In this document: piece after piece, positions 50,774 to 58,060 of the stretch
How positions within the stretch are numbered: the stretch's first letter is position 1
Layout of the letters: each line of letters starts with the position of its first letter
Source: Modestobacter marinus
Lineage (GTDB): Bacteria; Actinomycetota; Actinomycetes; Mycobacteriales; Geodermatophilaceae
Direction: 5' to 3'
Assembly: GCF_011758655.1 (NCBI RefSeq)
Contig: NZ_JAAMPA010000001.1
Coordinates: 2,914,001-2,978,000, forward strand
DNA: 64,000 nt
Program-made: the position numbers and the translations under genes
The notes under the pieces: model-generated
Database searches by the model: none
The model's input: only the letters and a program-made list of their open reading frames with translations
Told to the model about the DNA's origin: nothing

Positions 50774-50804
50774 GGGGCGGTCCGCCGGTCGGGCGGACCG
50801 CCCC
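50774..50804 (-). terminator. Hairpin terminator after the PRC-barrel/DUF2382 gene
   Basis: GGGGCGGTCCGCC (50774-50786) pairs perfectly with GGCGGACCGCCCC (50792-50804) over a five-base loop. It begins six bases after the stop codon of the minus-strand gene. Confidence 0.75.
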
Positions 50805-50810
50805 GGTGGA

Positions 50811-51605
50811 TCAGCGGCGGTCGGTGTCCCGGACGCCGTCGACGTCGCTCTCGATCTGCTCCTTGCGGACCGTGTCGGTCACGGTCTCCTGCTCGGTCAC
50901 CGTCTCGGTGTCCAGGCGCACGCGCTCGACGGGGACGGCCTCCTTGGCGACCACCGGGCGCTCCGCGTGCAGCACGACCTCGTGCTCCTCCTCGGAGATC
51001 TCCGGGCCGGCCAGCGCCTCGCCGCGGTTGGCGTCGGTGATCGGCTCACGCTCGAGCCGGACCTCCTCGTGGGAGACCGGGACGGTCGTCGTGACGTTCT
51101 CGGTGACGACGTACTTGCGCAGCCGGGCCCGGCCGGCCTCGACCTGCTGGGTGCCGACCCGGAGCTGCTCCTCGGAGCGGGTCATCGCGTCGTCGGTCGT
51201 CGGGCCGGAGGTGTCGTGGCCCACGGTGCCGTGGCGGTTGGCGTCGGTCCCGACGGTCTCGGTGCCGACGGTCTCGGTCCGGGCGGTCCCGACGCCGACG
51301 CCGTAGTAGCGGTAGAGCTCGGTCTCCTCCTCGGGGCTGAGGTGACCCTGGTCGGCGTCCACCCGGGGGGCGTCCTTGACCTTGGCCTTCTGGTAGGGGA
51401 CGCGGAGGGTGCCCTCGGCGACGGTGGCGTCGCTGAGCGGGACGAAGGACTCCGAGGTGCCGAACATGCCGGTGCTGACGGTGGCCCACTCGGGGGTGCC
51501 GGTCTGGTCGTCCAGGTAGACCTGGCCGACCTTGCCGAGCTTGTCGCCGTCGGCGTCCACGGCGTTGCTGCCGATGATGCTGGAGATGTCCTGCTGCGTG
51601 ATCAC
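50811..51605 (-). CDS. PRC-barrel and DUF2382 domain protein (stress-associated)
   Basis: A 264-residue soluble protein. The N-terminal PRC-barrel (about residues 1-85) starts ISSIIGSNAVDADGDKLGKV and shows the VPLSDATVAEGTLRVPY block. A Thr/Glu-rich linker with repeated VGTETVGT follows. The C-terminal DUF2382 domain (about 145-250) has LRVGTQQVEAGRARLRKYVV and VPVERVRLDTETVTEQETV, as in YsnF/AvaK stress proteins. Such proteins are induced by drying, salt or stationary phase. The GTG start at 51605 has GGAAGGA upstream. A GTTT-N15-GGGCAC element further upstream fits a SigB-type promoter. Confidence 0.87.
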   Translation of the reverse strand: MITQQDISSIIGSNAVDADGDKLGKVGQVYLDDQTGTPEWATVSTGMFGTSESFVPLSDATVAEGTLRVPYQKAKVKDAPRVDADQGHLSPEEETELYRYYGVGVGTARTETVGTETVGTDANRHGTVGHDTSGPTTDDAMTRSEEQLRVGTQQVEAGRARLRKYVVTENVTTTVPVSHEEVRLEREPITDANRGEALAGPEISEEEHEVVLHAERPVVAKEAVPVERVRLDTETVTEQETVTDTVRKEQIESDVDGVRDTDRR

Positions 51606-51681
51606 GGGCGTTCCTTCCAGGGGGAGGGCTGAGGTGGACCGGTGCGCACCGTGTCGGCACGCCCGGTCGGCGAACGCCTCT

Positions 51682-51706
51682 GTGCCCGTCCGTTTACGGC
51701 GTAAAC
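51682..51706 (-). promoter_or_regulatory. SigB-like promoter overlapping a 15-bp palindrome
   Basis: On the minus strand, GTTT (plus 51703-51706) and GGGCAC (plus 51682-51687) are 15 bases apart, close to the actinobacterial SigB consensus GTTT-N15-GGGTAC with one change in the -10. The -35 lies in the perfect palindrome GTTTACG-C-CGTAAAC (51692-51706). It sits 77 bases before the DUF2382 gene start. Confidence 0.5.
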
Positions 51707-51754
51707 GATCTCGGGGCCGGAATCTCGGCCGCGAGCCGGAGGACCCGGACCCGG

Positions 51755-52573
51755 TCAGAGATCGCCGATGTCACCGCCGGAGTTCTTCGCCTCGTGCAGC
51801 ACCCGCTCCAGCCGGTCCAGCAGGTTCTCCAGCGCCTCCTCGAACTCCGCCGCCGACCTGTCCTGGCCGAGCAGGGGCTCGGTCCGGGACAGGTTCGGGT
51901 ACCGGGCCAGGTCGGTCTCGCGCTGGGCCTGCGGGTCGCCCTCGGGCTGGTCGAGCAGGCTCACCTGGGCGCCGATCTGGGTGACCTCCAGCAGCAGGTG
52001 GCCGAGCAGGAAGCTGGAGTAGGCGCGGTACGCCGCGACGGCGGCCTGGTCGGAGAAGCCGCCCTCGCACAGGGTGCCGAGGAAGGACTCGACCAGCCGC
52101 AGGCTGCGCAGCGGCGGGCGCACCCAGGGAGCGGCCGGTGGGCGGCTGGCCACCAGGGGGAACACCGCCGGGTGGGCGAGGGCGATGCGGCGCATCCCGT
52201 GGGCGAGCCGAACCAGGTAGTCCTGCCACCCGGAGTGGTCGACGATCTGGACGTCGTCGCCGTCCTGGTCGTCCCAGAGCGTCTCCACGACCCGTTCCAC
52301 GACCCCGTCGAGCAGGTCCTCCCGGCCGGGCACGTAGCGGTAGAGCGCCATCGCCTCGACGCCGAGCGTGGAGCCCAGCCGGCGCATGGTCAGGGCGGCC
52401 AGGCCGTGCTCGTCGATGAAGTCGATGGCGGCCTGCAGGATCTTCTCCCGGTCCAGGCCGGCGGAACGGGTCAGCTCGCCGGCCGCCTCGGGCCCCTCCT
52501 GCACGGCCACCAGGTCCGGGTCGCGCACGTCGTCACTCGTTCGGTCGCTCGTCTGGTCGCTCGTCGTGGCCAC
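51755..52573 (-). CDS. TetR/AcrR-family regulator with TetR-type C-terminal domain
   Basis: A 272-residue regulator. The leader contains a short repeat of TSDQ/TSDR/TSDD. The DNA-binding helix-turn-helix is at about residues 42-88, with REKILQAAIDFIDEHGLAAL and GSTLGVEAMALYRYVPGREDLLDG (recognition helix with LYRYV). The C-terminal ligand domain is of the TetR_C (tetracycline-repressor) type, WQDYLVRLAHGMRRIALAHPAVFPL. The GTG start at 52573 has GGAGG seven bases upstream. It is divergent from the ferritin-like gene with about 200 bases between, so it may control that gene and itself. Confidence 0.88.
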   Translation of the reverse strand: MATTSDQTSDRTSDDVRDPDLVAVQEGPEAAGELTRSAGLDREKILQAAIDFIDEHGLAALTMRRLGSTLGVEAMALYRYVPGREDLLDGVVERVVETLWDDQDGDDVQIVDHSGWQDYLVRLAHGMRRIALAHPAVFPLVASRPPAAPWVRPPLRSLRLVESFLGTLCEGGFSDQAAVAAYRAYSSFLLGHLLLEVTQIGAQVSLLDQPEGDPQAQRETDLARYPNLSRTEPLLGQDRSAAEFEEALENLLDRLERVLHEAKNSGGDIGDL

Positions 52574-52775
52574 TGCTCACCTCCTCGTGTGCCCCCACTG
52601 TCCACGCTGTCGCTCGAAGGGGGCGCAGGTCCCCCGGCGGCTACCCAGTGCGAGGGGGTCACGCGTGCACCGATGTGATGACGGTCATGGTCGGCCGGCT
52701 GCTTGCTCCTGTTAGCGGCCGGCTCGGGTGGGCATGGACCAGCAGTCAGGTCACACCCGACCCCCTGGAGTCCCC

Positions 52776-53771
52776 ATGACCGACACCATGACCCACACCG
52801 CCCCCCTCATCACCCAGCTGCGTGCCCTGCTGGCGCTGACCCGGACCGAGGAGCAGATCGCCCGGATCCGGGTCGCCCAGGCGCGCACCGACGCCGTCCG
52901 GCGGGAACTGGCGCAGAACGCCGAGCACGCCGCCGAGCGCAGCACCGCCATCGCCGGCCAGCTCTGCGAGCTCAGCGGAGTGGCCGACGTCGTCACGCCG
53001 GCGCTGGGCCGGCTCGGCGCCCTGGTCAAGGGCGCGCTGGAGCAGGCGGAGCCGATCGACGAGGCGCTGCTGCAGGACCTCCAGCTGGAGCACCAGCTGC
53101 TGGACCGCGCCACCTACCTGAAGGTGCTGGCCGACACCGCCGGGCAGCCGGAGGTCAAGGCCCTCGCCGAGCGGCTGGTCACGGCGCACTCGGCCACCGT
53201 CGAGTGGCTCACCGTGGTCCTCGCCGAGCAGGCCCTGGGCGGCCCCGCGGCGCTGGTGGCCACGCCGTTCCAGCGGGTGGCCGGTGGTGCCAGCAAGCTG
53301 GCGAACCTGCCGGTCCGGTTCGCCGCGGACACGGTCAACCGGGCCGTGGACACCGTGCAGCACGCCGGCGACCAGGCCGGGGGCACGGTCAACGGCGTCG
53401 TCGGGGGAGCGGTGCAGAAGGCCGGTGCCCTCGCCGGTGCCGTGCGGGAGACCCTCGCCGTCGGCCGGCTCGCCTCGCTGCGCCGTGCCGAGCGCATCGC
53501 CGAGCGGGAGGGCGACACCGCGGCGGCCGAGGCGGTCGCCGCCACCCGCCGGGAGCTCGGTGACCTCACCGCCGACGAGCTGCCCATCAAGGGCTACGAC
53601 TCGATGTCCACCGCACAGATCGCCAGCGCGGTCAAGCAGCTCGACGACCCGCAGCAGATCAACACGATCATCCGGTACGAGGAGGCGCACAAGGCGCGCT
53701 CCAGCGTGGTCAGCGCGGTCCAGACCCGGCTCGCGGCCCTCGCGAAGGAAGCGGTGGGCGTGCCGGAGTGA
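52776..53771 (+). CDS. Helical ferritin-like protein with a C-terminal pairing-like domain
   Basis: A 331-residue, almost entirely alpha-helical protein. Residues about 1-180 form helices like a ferritin-like domain (ERSTAIAGQLCELSGVADVV, LDRATYLKVLADTAG), but the full di-iron EXXH set is not evident. A middle segment (about 180-235) is Gly/Ala-rich with repeated amphipathic stretches. The C-terminus (about 270-325) is a recurring module, ELPIKGYDSMSTAQIASAV then YEEAHKARSSVV, found in many actinobacterial proteins and thought to mediate binding. ATG 52776 has GGAG five bases upstream. The adjacent stress genes suggest a role in envelope or stress response; this is inference. Confidence 0.72.
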   Translation: MTDTMTHTAPLITQLRALLALTRTEEQIARIRVAQARTDAVRRELAQNAEHAAERSTAIAGQLCELSGVADVVTPALGRLGALVKGALEQAEPIDEALLQDLQLEHQLLDRATYLKVLADTAGQPEVKALAERLVTAHSATVEWLTVVLAEQALGGPAALVATPFQRVAGGASKLANLPVRFAADTVNRAVDTVQHAGDQAGGTVNGVVGGAVQKAGALAGAVRETLAVGRLASLRRAERIAEREGDTAAAEAVAATRRELGDLTADELPIKGYDSMSTAQIASAVKQLDDPQQINTIIRYEEAHKARSSVVSAVQTRLAALAKEAVGVPE

Positions 53772-53907
53772 GGTCACCTGCCCGGCCCGTCGTGGTGCGG
53801 GACCGGGCAGGGCACGTCCCGCGTCCGGTCGGCCACCGTGTGCGAGGCCACCCGGTCGCGCGCGAGACAAACGTCACGATCGCGTTACAGCAGCCGGAGT
53901 CCGGGAA

Positions 53908-54378
53908 ATGCTGGCCCTCATGACCACTGTGCCTGAGGTCGCCACCACCCCTGAGGTGCTGGAGAGCGAGTTCTCGCTCGTGACCGCCGTGACCCGGCTG
54001 GACTTCCTGAGCCGGCGCGACAACGTCGCCGTCGACGGCGCGAACGACCGCGCGGACGACGACGACGACTGGGCGAGCTTCAAGGCCCTGGGCACCTCGC
54101 TGGACGTCGACGAGGCCCTCGAGCTGCTCGCCCTGGGCGAGGTCGTGGCCCGCAAGGCGCACGCCCACCGCCAGCTCGGCATCCGCGCCGCACTCCGCGG
54201 CGGCGCCGACTGGCAGCAGATCGGCCGGGCGCTCGGCGTCCCGCCGCGGGCCGCCTGGGAGGCGCACGTCAGCTGGCTGGACGGCCAGGCGGCGGCGCGC
54301 CAGGGCGGGGACACCGACGCCCTCGACACCGACGCACTCGCCGCGGCCCGTCGGCTGGCCGGTCGCCGGCCCGCCTGA
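53908..54378 (+). CDS. Small protein with an HTH-like C-terminus
   Basis: A 156-residue protein with an acidic middle (ADDDDDW) and a C-terminal helix-turn-helix-like stretch, RGGADWQQIGRALGVPPRAA, similar to the W-x-x-IG-x-ALG-V motif of small actinobacterial DNA-binding proteins. The first 60 residues are predicted helical and unfamiliar. Two in-frame ATGs (53908, 53920) could start it; the first is better spaced from the GGAG upstream. It lies 136 bases after the ferritin-like gene on the same strand and ends at a strong hairpin, so the pair may be one operon. Confidence 0.7.
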   Translation: MLALMTTVPEVATTPEVLESEFSLVTAVTRLDFLSRRDNVAVDGANDRADDDDDWASFKALGTSLDVDEALELLALGEVVARKAHAHRQLGIRAALRGGADWQQIGRALGVPPRAAWEAHVSWLDGQAAARQGGDTDALDTDALAAARRLAGRRPA

Positions 54379-54391
54379 CCCGCTGCTCGAC

Positions 54392-54432
54392 GAAGGGGCA
54401 CCTGGACCAGCACCTGGTCCAGGTGCCCTTCG
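54392..54432 (+). terminator. Long hairpin terminator between convergent genes
   Basis: GAAGGGGCACCTGGACCAG (from 54392) pairs with CTGGTCCAGGTGCCCTTC (to 54432) over three loop bases, with a single bulged G. It starts 13 bases after the HTH-like gene and lies before the convergent thioesterase gene. Confidence 0.75.
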
Positions 54433-54488
54433 CTCGTCCCCGGGGGCCGCACAGCACGGGCCGTGAGCCCGCCCGGCGCGGGGTCAGG

Positions 54489-54860
54489 TCACCGGTGCAG
54501 CACCGCGAACGTGGCGACGGCGTGCACCAGGCTGCGGCCGTCCTGCTCGACGTCGGCCTCGCACACCGTGAGGTGCTCGCCCTGCTTGCTGACCCGCCCG
54601 GTCACGAGCAGCGACCCGGGGGCGCCCGGCCGGAGGTAGGTCAGCGTCAGCTGGCTGGTGGCCGGTACGCCGTCCTCCCCGGTGCGGCTGCGCACGGCGT
54701 GGCCCATCGCGGTGTCGACGAGGGTGGCGAGCACCCCGCCGTGCAGCGTGCCCGCCTCGTTGAGGTGCCGGTCGGTGACGTCCAGCCGCAGGTGCGCCGT
54801 CCCGTCGTCCGCCGTGCGGTCGTACACGCCCAGGGTATCCACGAAGCTCGCGTCGCTCAT
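54489..54860 (-). CDS. PaaI-family hotdog thioesterase
   Basis: A 123-residue hotdog-fold acyl-CoA thioesterase of the PaaI/4HBT group. The catalytic helix start HLNEAGTLHGGVLATLVDTAMGHA contains the HGG motif and the Asp typical of this family, followed by ATSQLTLTYLRPGAPG and the last strand GRSLVHAVATFAVL. It is a single-domain form expected to work as a tetramer on aryl- or short acyl-CoA esters. ATG 54860 starts it; it is divergent from a lactate-racemase-like gene with 96 bases between. No paa genes are nearby, so the substrate is open. Confidence 0.87.
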   Translation of the reverse strand: MSDASFVDTLGVYDRTADDGTAHLRLDVTDRHLNEAGTLHGGVLATLVDTAMGHAVRSRTGEDGVPATSQLTLTYLRPGAPGSLLVTGRVSKQGEHLTVCEADVEQDGRSLVHAVATFAVLHR

Positions 54861-54956
54861 CCCCGGCAGCTACCCGGGGCGCTCGGCGGCACACGGTCGC
54901 CCGGTGGGATGCGGCGGCGGGTGGTCTGATGGGGCACCCGGCTCCAGGAGGACGAC

Positions 54957-56228
54957 GTGCAGCAGGTGACGCTCGCCTACGGGCGCGGAGGGCTCGCCGT
55001 CGAGCTCCCGGACGACGCGGCGGTGATCACCCCGGTGCAGCACGCCGCCGCCCCCGACGTCCCCGCCGAGCTGCGCCGGGCGCTGCGCGAGCCGGTGGGC
55101 GGCCCGCCGCTGCGGGAGCGGGTGCGGCCGGGGCAGACGGTGGCGATCTCGGCCTGTGACGGCACCCGCGCCCAGCCCCGGCACCTGATGATCCCCGCGG
55201 TGCTCGACGAGCTCGACGGCATCGTGCGCCTGGAGGACGTCGTCGTCCTGGTCGCCACCGGCACCCACCGGGCCAACACCGACGCCGAGCTGCGGGCGAT
55301 GTTCGGCGACGAGGTCGTGGACACCGTCCGGATCGTCAACCACGACTCCCGGGCCAGCGACACGCACCGCTGGATGGGCACCTTCGGCGACGGCGTGCCG
55401 GTCTGGCTCAACGAGCAGTGGGTGGACGCCGACGTGCGGATCACCACCGGCTTCGTCGAGCCGCACTTCTTCGCCGGGTTCTCCGGTGGCCCGAAGATGG
55501 TCGCGCCCGGGCTGGCCGCGCTGGACACCGTGCTGGTGCTGCACGACGCCGAGCGGATCGGTGACCCGCGGGCGACCTGGGGCGTCACCCAGGGCAACCC
55601 GGTGCACGACGACGTCCGGGCGATCACCGCCGGCACCGACGTCACCTACTCCTTCGACGTCGTGCTCAACACCCGGCAGGAGGTCATCGCCGCGTTCGGC
55701 GGGGACACCCTGGAGATGCACGCGGTCGCGATCGAGCGGGCCCGCGAGGTGGCGATGGCGCCGGTGGAGGCGCCGTTCGACGTCGTCGTCACCACCGGCT
55801 CGGGGTTCCCGCTGGACCAGAACCTGTACCAGTCGGTGAAGGGCATGTCGGCGGCCGCGCAGGTCACCCGGCCCGACGGGCTGATCGTCTGCGCCGCCGC
55901 CTGCGAGGACGGGTTCCCCGACCACGGCTCCTACCGGGAGGTGCTCACCTCGGCCGCGTCACCGGAGGCGCTGCTGGAGCTGATCGGTGCCCGCGAGCAG
56001 ACCGTGCCCGACCAGTGGCAGGTGCAGATCCAGGCCCGGATCCAGTCGGCGCACCGGGTGGTCATGCACACCGACCACCTCAGCGACGCGCAGCTGGCCG
56101 ACGCGCACCTGGCGCAGACCACCGACATCGCGGCCACCGTCGCCGAGGCGGTCGGGGAGGCCGGCCCCGGCGCCCGGGTCTGCGTGCTGCCCGAGGGCCC
56201 GCAGACCATCCCCTACGTCCGCAGCTGA
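54957..56228 (+). CDS. LarA-like nickel-dependent racemase (DUF2088 family)
   Basis: A 423-residue member of the LarA family, whose founding enzyme racemises lactate with a nickel-pincer cofactor bound to a lysine. Family blocks: CDGTRAQP near 65, ATGTHRANTDAELRAMFG (the His-Arg motif), VEPHFFAGFSGGPKMVAPG, which holds the His and the cofactor Lys, and TTGSGFPLDQNLYQSVKG near the C-terminus. GTG 54957 has AGGAGGACGAC upstream. No larB, larC or larE gene for cofactor building is present in the window, so they are elsewhere or this enzyme uses a different hydroxy acid or no pincer. Expression and substrate are unknown. Confidence 0.88.
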   Translation: MQQVTLAYGRGGLAVELPDDAAVITPVQHAAAPDVPAELRRALREPVGGPPLRERVRPGQTVAISACDGTRAQPRHLMIPAVLDELDGIVRLEDVVVLVATGTHRANTDAELRAMFGDEVVDTVRIVNHDSRASDTHRWMGTFGDGVPVWLNEQWVDADVRITTGFVEPHFFAGFSGGPKMVAPGLAALDTVLVLHDAERIGDPRATWGVTQGNPVHDDVRAITAGTDVTYSFDVVLNTRQEVIAAFGGDTLEMHAVAIERAREVAMAPVEAPFDVVVTTGSGFPLDQNLYQSVKGMSAAAQVTRPDGLIVCAAACEDGFPDHGSYREVLTSAASPEALLELIGAREQTVPDQWQVQIQARIQSAHRVVMHTDHLSDAQLADAHLAQTTDIAATVAEAVGEAGPGARVCVLPEGPQTIPYVRS

Positions 56229-56232
56229 CCCG

Positions 56233-56324
56233 CAGCAGTGATCAGGTGACCTGAGCCAACGCTGTCCTCCTGCACCAACGCTGGTGCGGGAGGCCAGTTG
56301 CTGATCAGGTGACCTGATCACTGC
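56233..56324. repeat. Nested inverted repeats between racemase and UBP-finger genes
   Basis: Two copies of TGATCAGGTGACCTGA-type sequence lie at the ends in inverted orientation (GCAGTGATCAGGTGACCTGA near 56233 and its near-perfect inverse ending near 56324). Between them a second hairpin forms from TCCTCC-GCACCA and TGGTGC-GGAGG. The outer right arm is part of the coding end of the UBP-finger gene. The whole can fold into one large hairpin and probably terminates both convergent transcripts. Confidence 0.65.
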
Positions 56325-56619
56325 TGGACGGGCGCTGGGGGAGGAGGAGGGCCTGGTCGGGGTAGCACCAGGCCCAGTGCTCGCGCGGCTCGGCGGAGGC
56401 GACCACCGGGTGCCCGGTCGCGCCCGCGTGCGCCGTGGCGTGCCGGTGCGGTGAGGAGTCGCAGCACCCGACGTGGTCGCAGCCCAGGCAGCGCCGCAGG
56501 TGCACCCACTGCCCGCCGACCCGCAGGCAGTCCTCGCACGCCTGGGCCGGGCCGGGTGCCGCGGGCAGCCCGTCGGCGTGCCCGCACGCGACGCCGTCCT
56601 GCACCTGCCAGCCGGCCAC
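56305..56619 (-). CDS. UBP-type zinc-finger domain protein
   Basis: A 104-residue protein made of a single ZnF_UBP (ubiquitin-protease-type) zinc finger. Ligands appear in order: VACGHADG (Cys, His), CEDCLRVG, LRRCLGCDHVGCCD, then HRHATAHAGATGHPV with its His series, and EHWAWCYPD at the close, a classic UBP ending. In eukaryotes this finger binds the free C-terminus of ubiquitin; bacterial copies have no known partner. The start is GTG 56619, seven bases after the stop of the kinase gene, so it is the last gene of the reductase/kinase operon. The final seven residues (SSSDQVT) are coded by the inverted repeat next to it. Confidence 0.85.
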   Translation of the reverse strand: MAGWQVQDGVACGHADGLPAAPGPAQACEDCLRVGGQWVHLRRCLGCDHVGCCDSSPHRHATAHAGATGHPVVASAEPREHWAWCYPDQALLLPQRPSSSDQVT

Positions 56620-56625
56620 CGGAGG

Positions 56626-58059
56626 TCAGTGCGCCCGGCTCAGCGGCAGCCGGACGCAGAACGTCGTCCCCTCCGGGCCGGTGGTGTACGTCAGCGACCC
56701 GCCGTGCCGGCGCTCGACGATCCGCCGGGTGTTGTCCAGGCCGAGCCCGCTGCCCTCCCCGGCCCGCTTGGTGGTCACGAACGGCTCGAACAGGTCCTGG
56801 CGCACCGCCTCCGGCACCCCCGGCCCGTCGTCGGTGACCTCTACGAAGACCGCGTGCCCGTCGGCCCGGGTGCGCAGGGTCAGCACGCCCGAGCCCTCCA
56901 TCGCGTCGGCGGCGTTGTCGATCAGGTTGGTCCAGACCTGGTTCAGCTCGGCCGGGTAGCCGGGCACCTGGGGCAGGTCGGCGGCGTAGTCGCGGCGCAC
57001 CACGATGCCGGTGAGCTTGCGGGCCAGCATCACCAGCGTGCTCTCCAGCCCGGGCTTGACGTCGACGTCGGAGTGCCGGGCCTGGTCCAGGTGCGAGTAC
57101 TGCTTCACCGCTCCGACGAGGGAGGAGATCCGGGTGGTCGCCTCCTCGATCTCGTCCATCAGCGCCTCGGTCTCCAGGGTGTAGCGGAGCCAGCCGAACG
57201 CGGCGTCCCACTCCAGCCCGGAGTCGACCTGCTCCACGACGTCGTCCACCCACTGGGCGTCCATGCCGGAGCCGGCGAACACCGGCGCGAGCTCCAGCGC
57301 CTGCTCGACGCCGATGTCCTCCAGCCGGTCGGCGATCGCGTCCTCGAGGTCGCTCTCCTCCAGCGCGGTCAGGTCCGCGCGCGGCTTGAGCGCCCGCTCG
57401 ACGGCCGTCTCCTGCGTCCGGATCAGCCGGGTGACCAGCTCGGGGGAGAGCCCGGCCTCCGACAGCAGCCCCAGCTTCCGGCGCATGCCGGCCACCCGGG
57501 AACGCAGCTGCTCGGTGGCCCGAACCGCGGCCGCGGCCGGGTTGTTCAGCTCGTGGGCGAGGTTGGCCGACAGGGTGCCCAGCTGCACCAGGTGCTCGCG
57601 CTGGCGCATCGTCGACTCGGTCATCCGGATGCCCTCGTACAGGCCGTCGAGCAGGTGCACCGCCATCGGGCACTGCCGGTGCACCAGCGCCGCGAAGTCC
57701 TCGGCCGGCAGCCGGAGGAACCGGCTGGGCCGGGTGGTGCGCAGCGTGGTCTGGTAGTTCGGGTCACGGCTCTGGGTGAACGCCCGGACGGCGCCGGCGT
57801 AGGCCCCGCGGTGCGTCGTGTCGTTGAGCACGACGTCCTCGCCGTCGGTGTGCTTGGACAGCAGCAGCCCACCCTCGAGCAGCACGTAGAGGGCGTCGGA
57901 GGGCTGCCCCTCGGCGAAGACGACGACGTCGGCGTCGTACACCCGCACGTCGCTGTGCTCGGCGACCCAGTGCTGGTCGGCCTCGGCCAGCTCGGCGAAC
58001 AGGAACAGGCTGCGCACCTCGGCCGGGTCGACCCCGGAGGGGCGGTGGGTCGCGGTCAT
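56626..58059 (-). CDS. Cyclic-nucleotide-binding-domain sensor histidine kinase
   Basis: A 477-residue soluble kinase. Residues about 12-130 are a CAP/CNMP-binding domain (SLFLFAELAEADQHWVAEHS, VFAEGQPSDALYVLLEGGLL, with later GAYAGAV and RLPAEDFAALV), which may bind a cyclic nucleotide or another ligand. A coiled linker leads to the phosphoacceptor block LSANLAHELNNPA with His169. The ATPase domain shows the N box (QVWTNLIDNAADAM), VTDDGPGVP (G1) and GEGSGLGLDNTRRIV (G2). There is no membrane helix. Its gene starts one base after the response-regulator-reductase stop and ends seven bases before the UBP-finger gene. The upstream fusion has a receiver domain, its likely phosphotransfer partner. 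Confidence 0.9.
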   Translation of the reverse strand: MTATHRPSGVDPAEVRSLFLFAELAEADQHWVAEHSDVRVYDADVVVFAEGQPSDALYVLLEGGLLLSKHTDGEDVVLNDTTHRGAYAGAVRAFTQSRDPNYQTTLRTTRPSRFLRLPAEDFAALVHRQCPMAVHLLDGLYEGIRMTESTMRQREHLVQLGTLSANLAHELNNPAAAAVRATEQLRSRVAGMRRKLGLLSEAGLSPELVTRLIRTQETAVERALKPRADLTALEESDLEDAIADRLEDIGVEQALELAPVFAGSGMDAQWVDDVVEQVDSGLEWDAAFGWLRYTLETEALMDEIEEATTRISSLVGAVKQYSHLDQARHSDVDVKPGLESTLVMLARKLTGIVVRRDYAADLPQVPGYPAELNQVWTNLIDNAADAMEGSGVLTLRTRADGHAVFVEVTDDGPGVPEAVRQDLFEPFVTTKRAGEGSGLGLDNTRRIVERRHGGSLTYTTGPEGTTFCVRLPLSRAH

Positions 58060-58060
58060 C

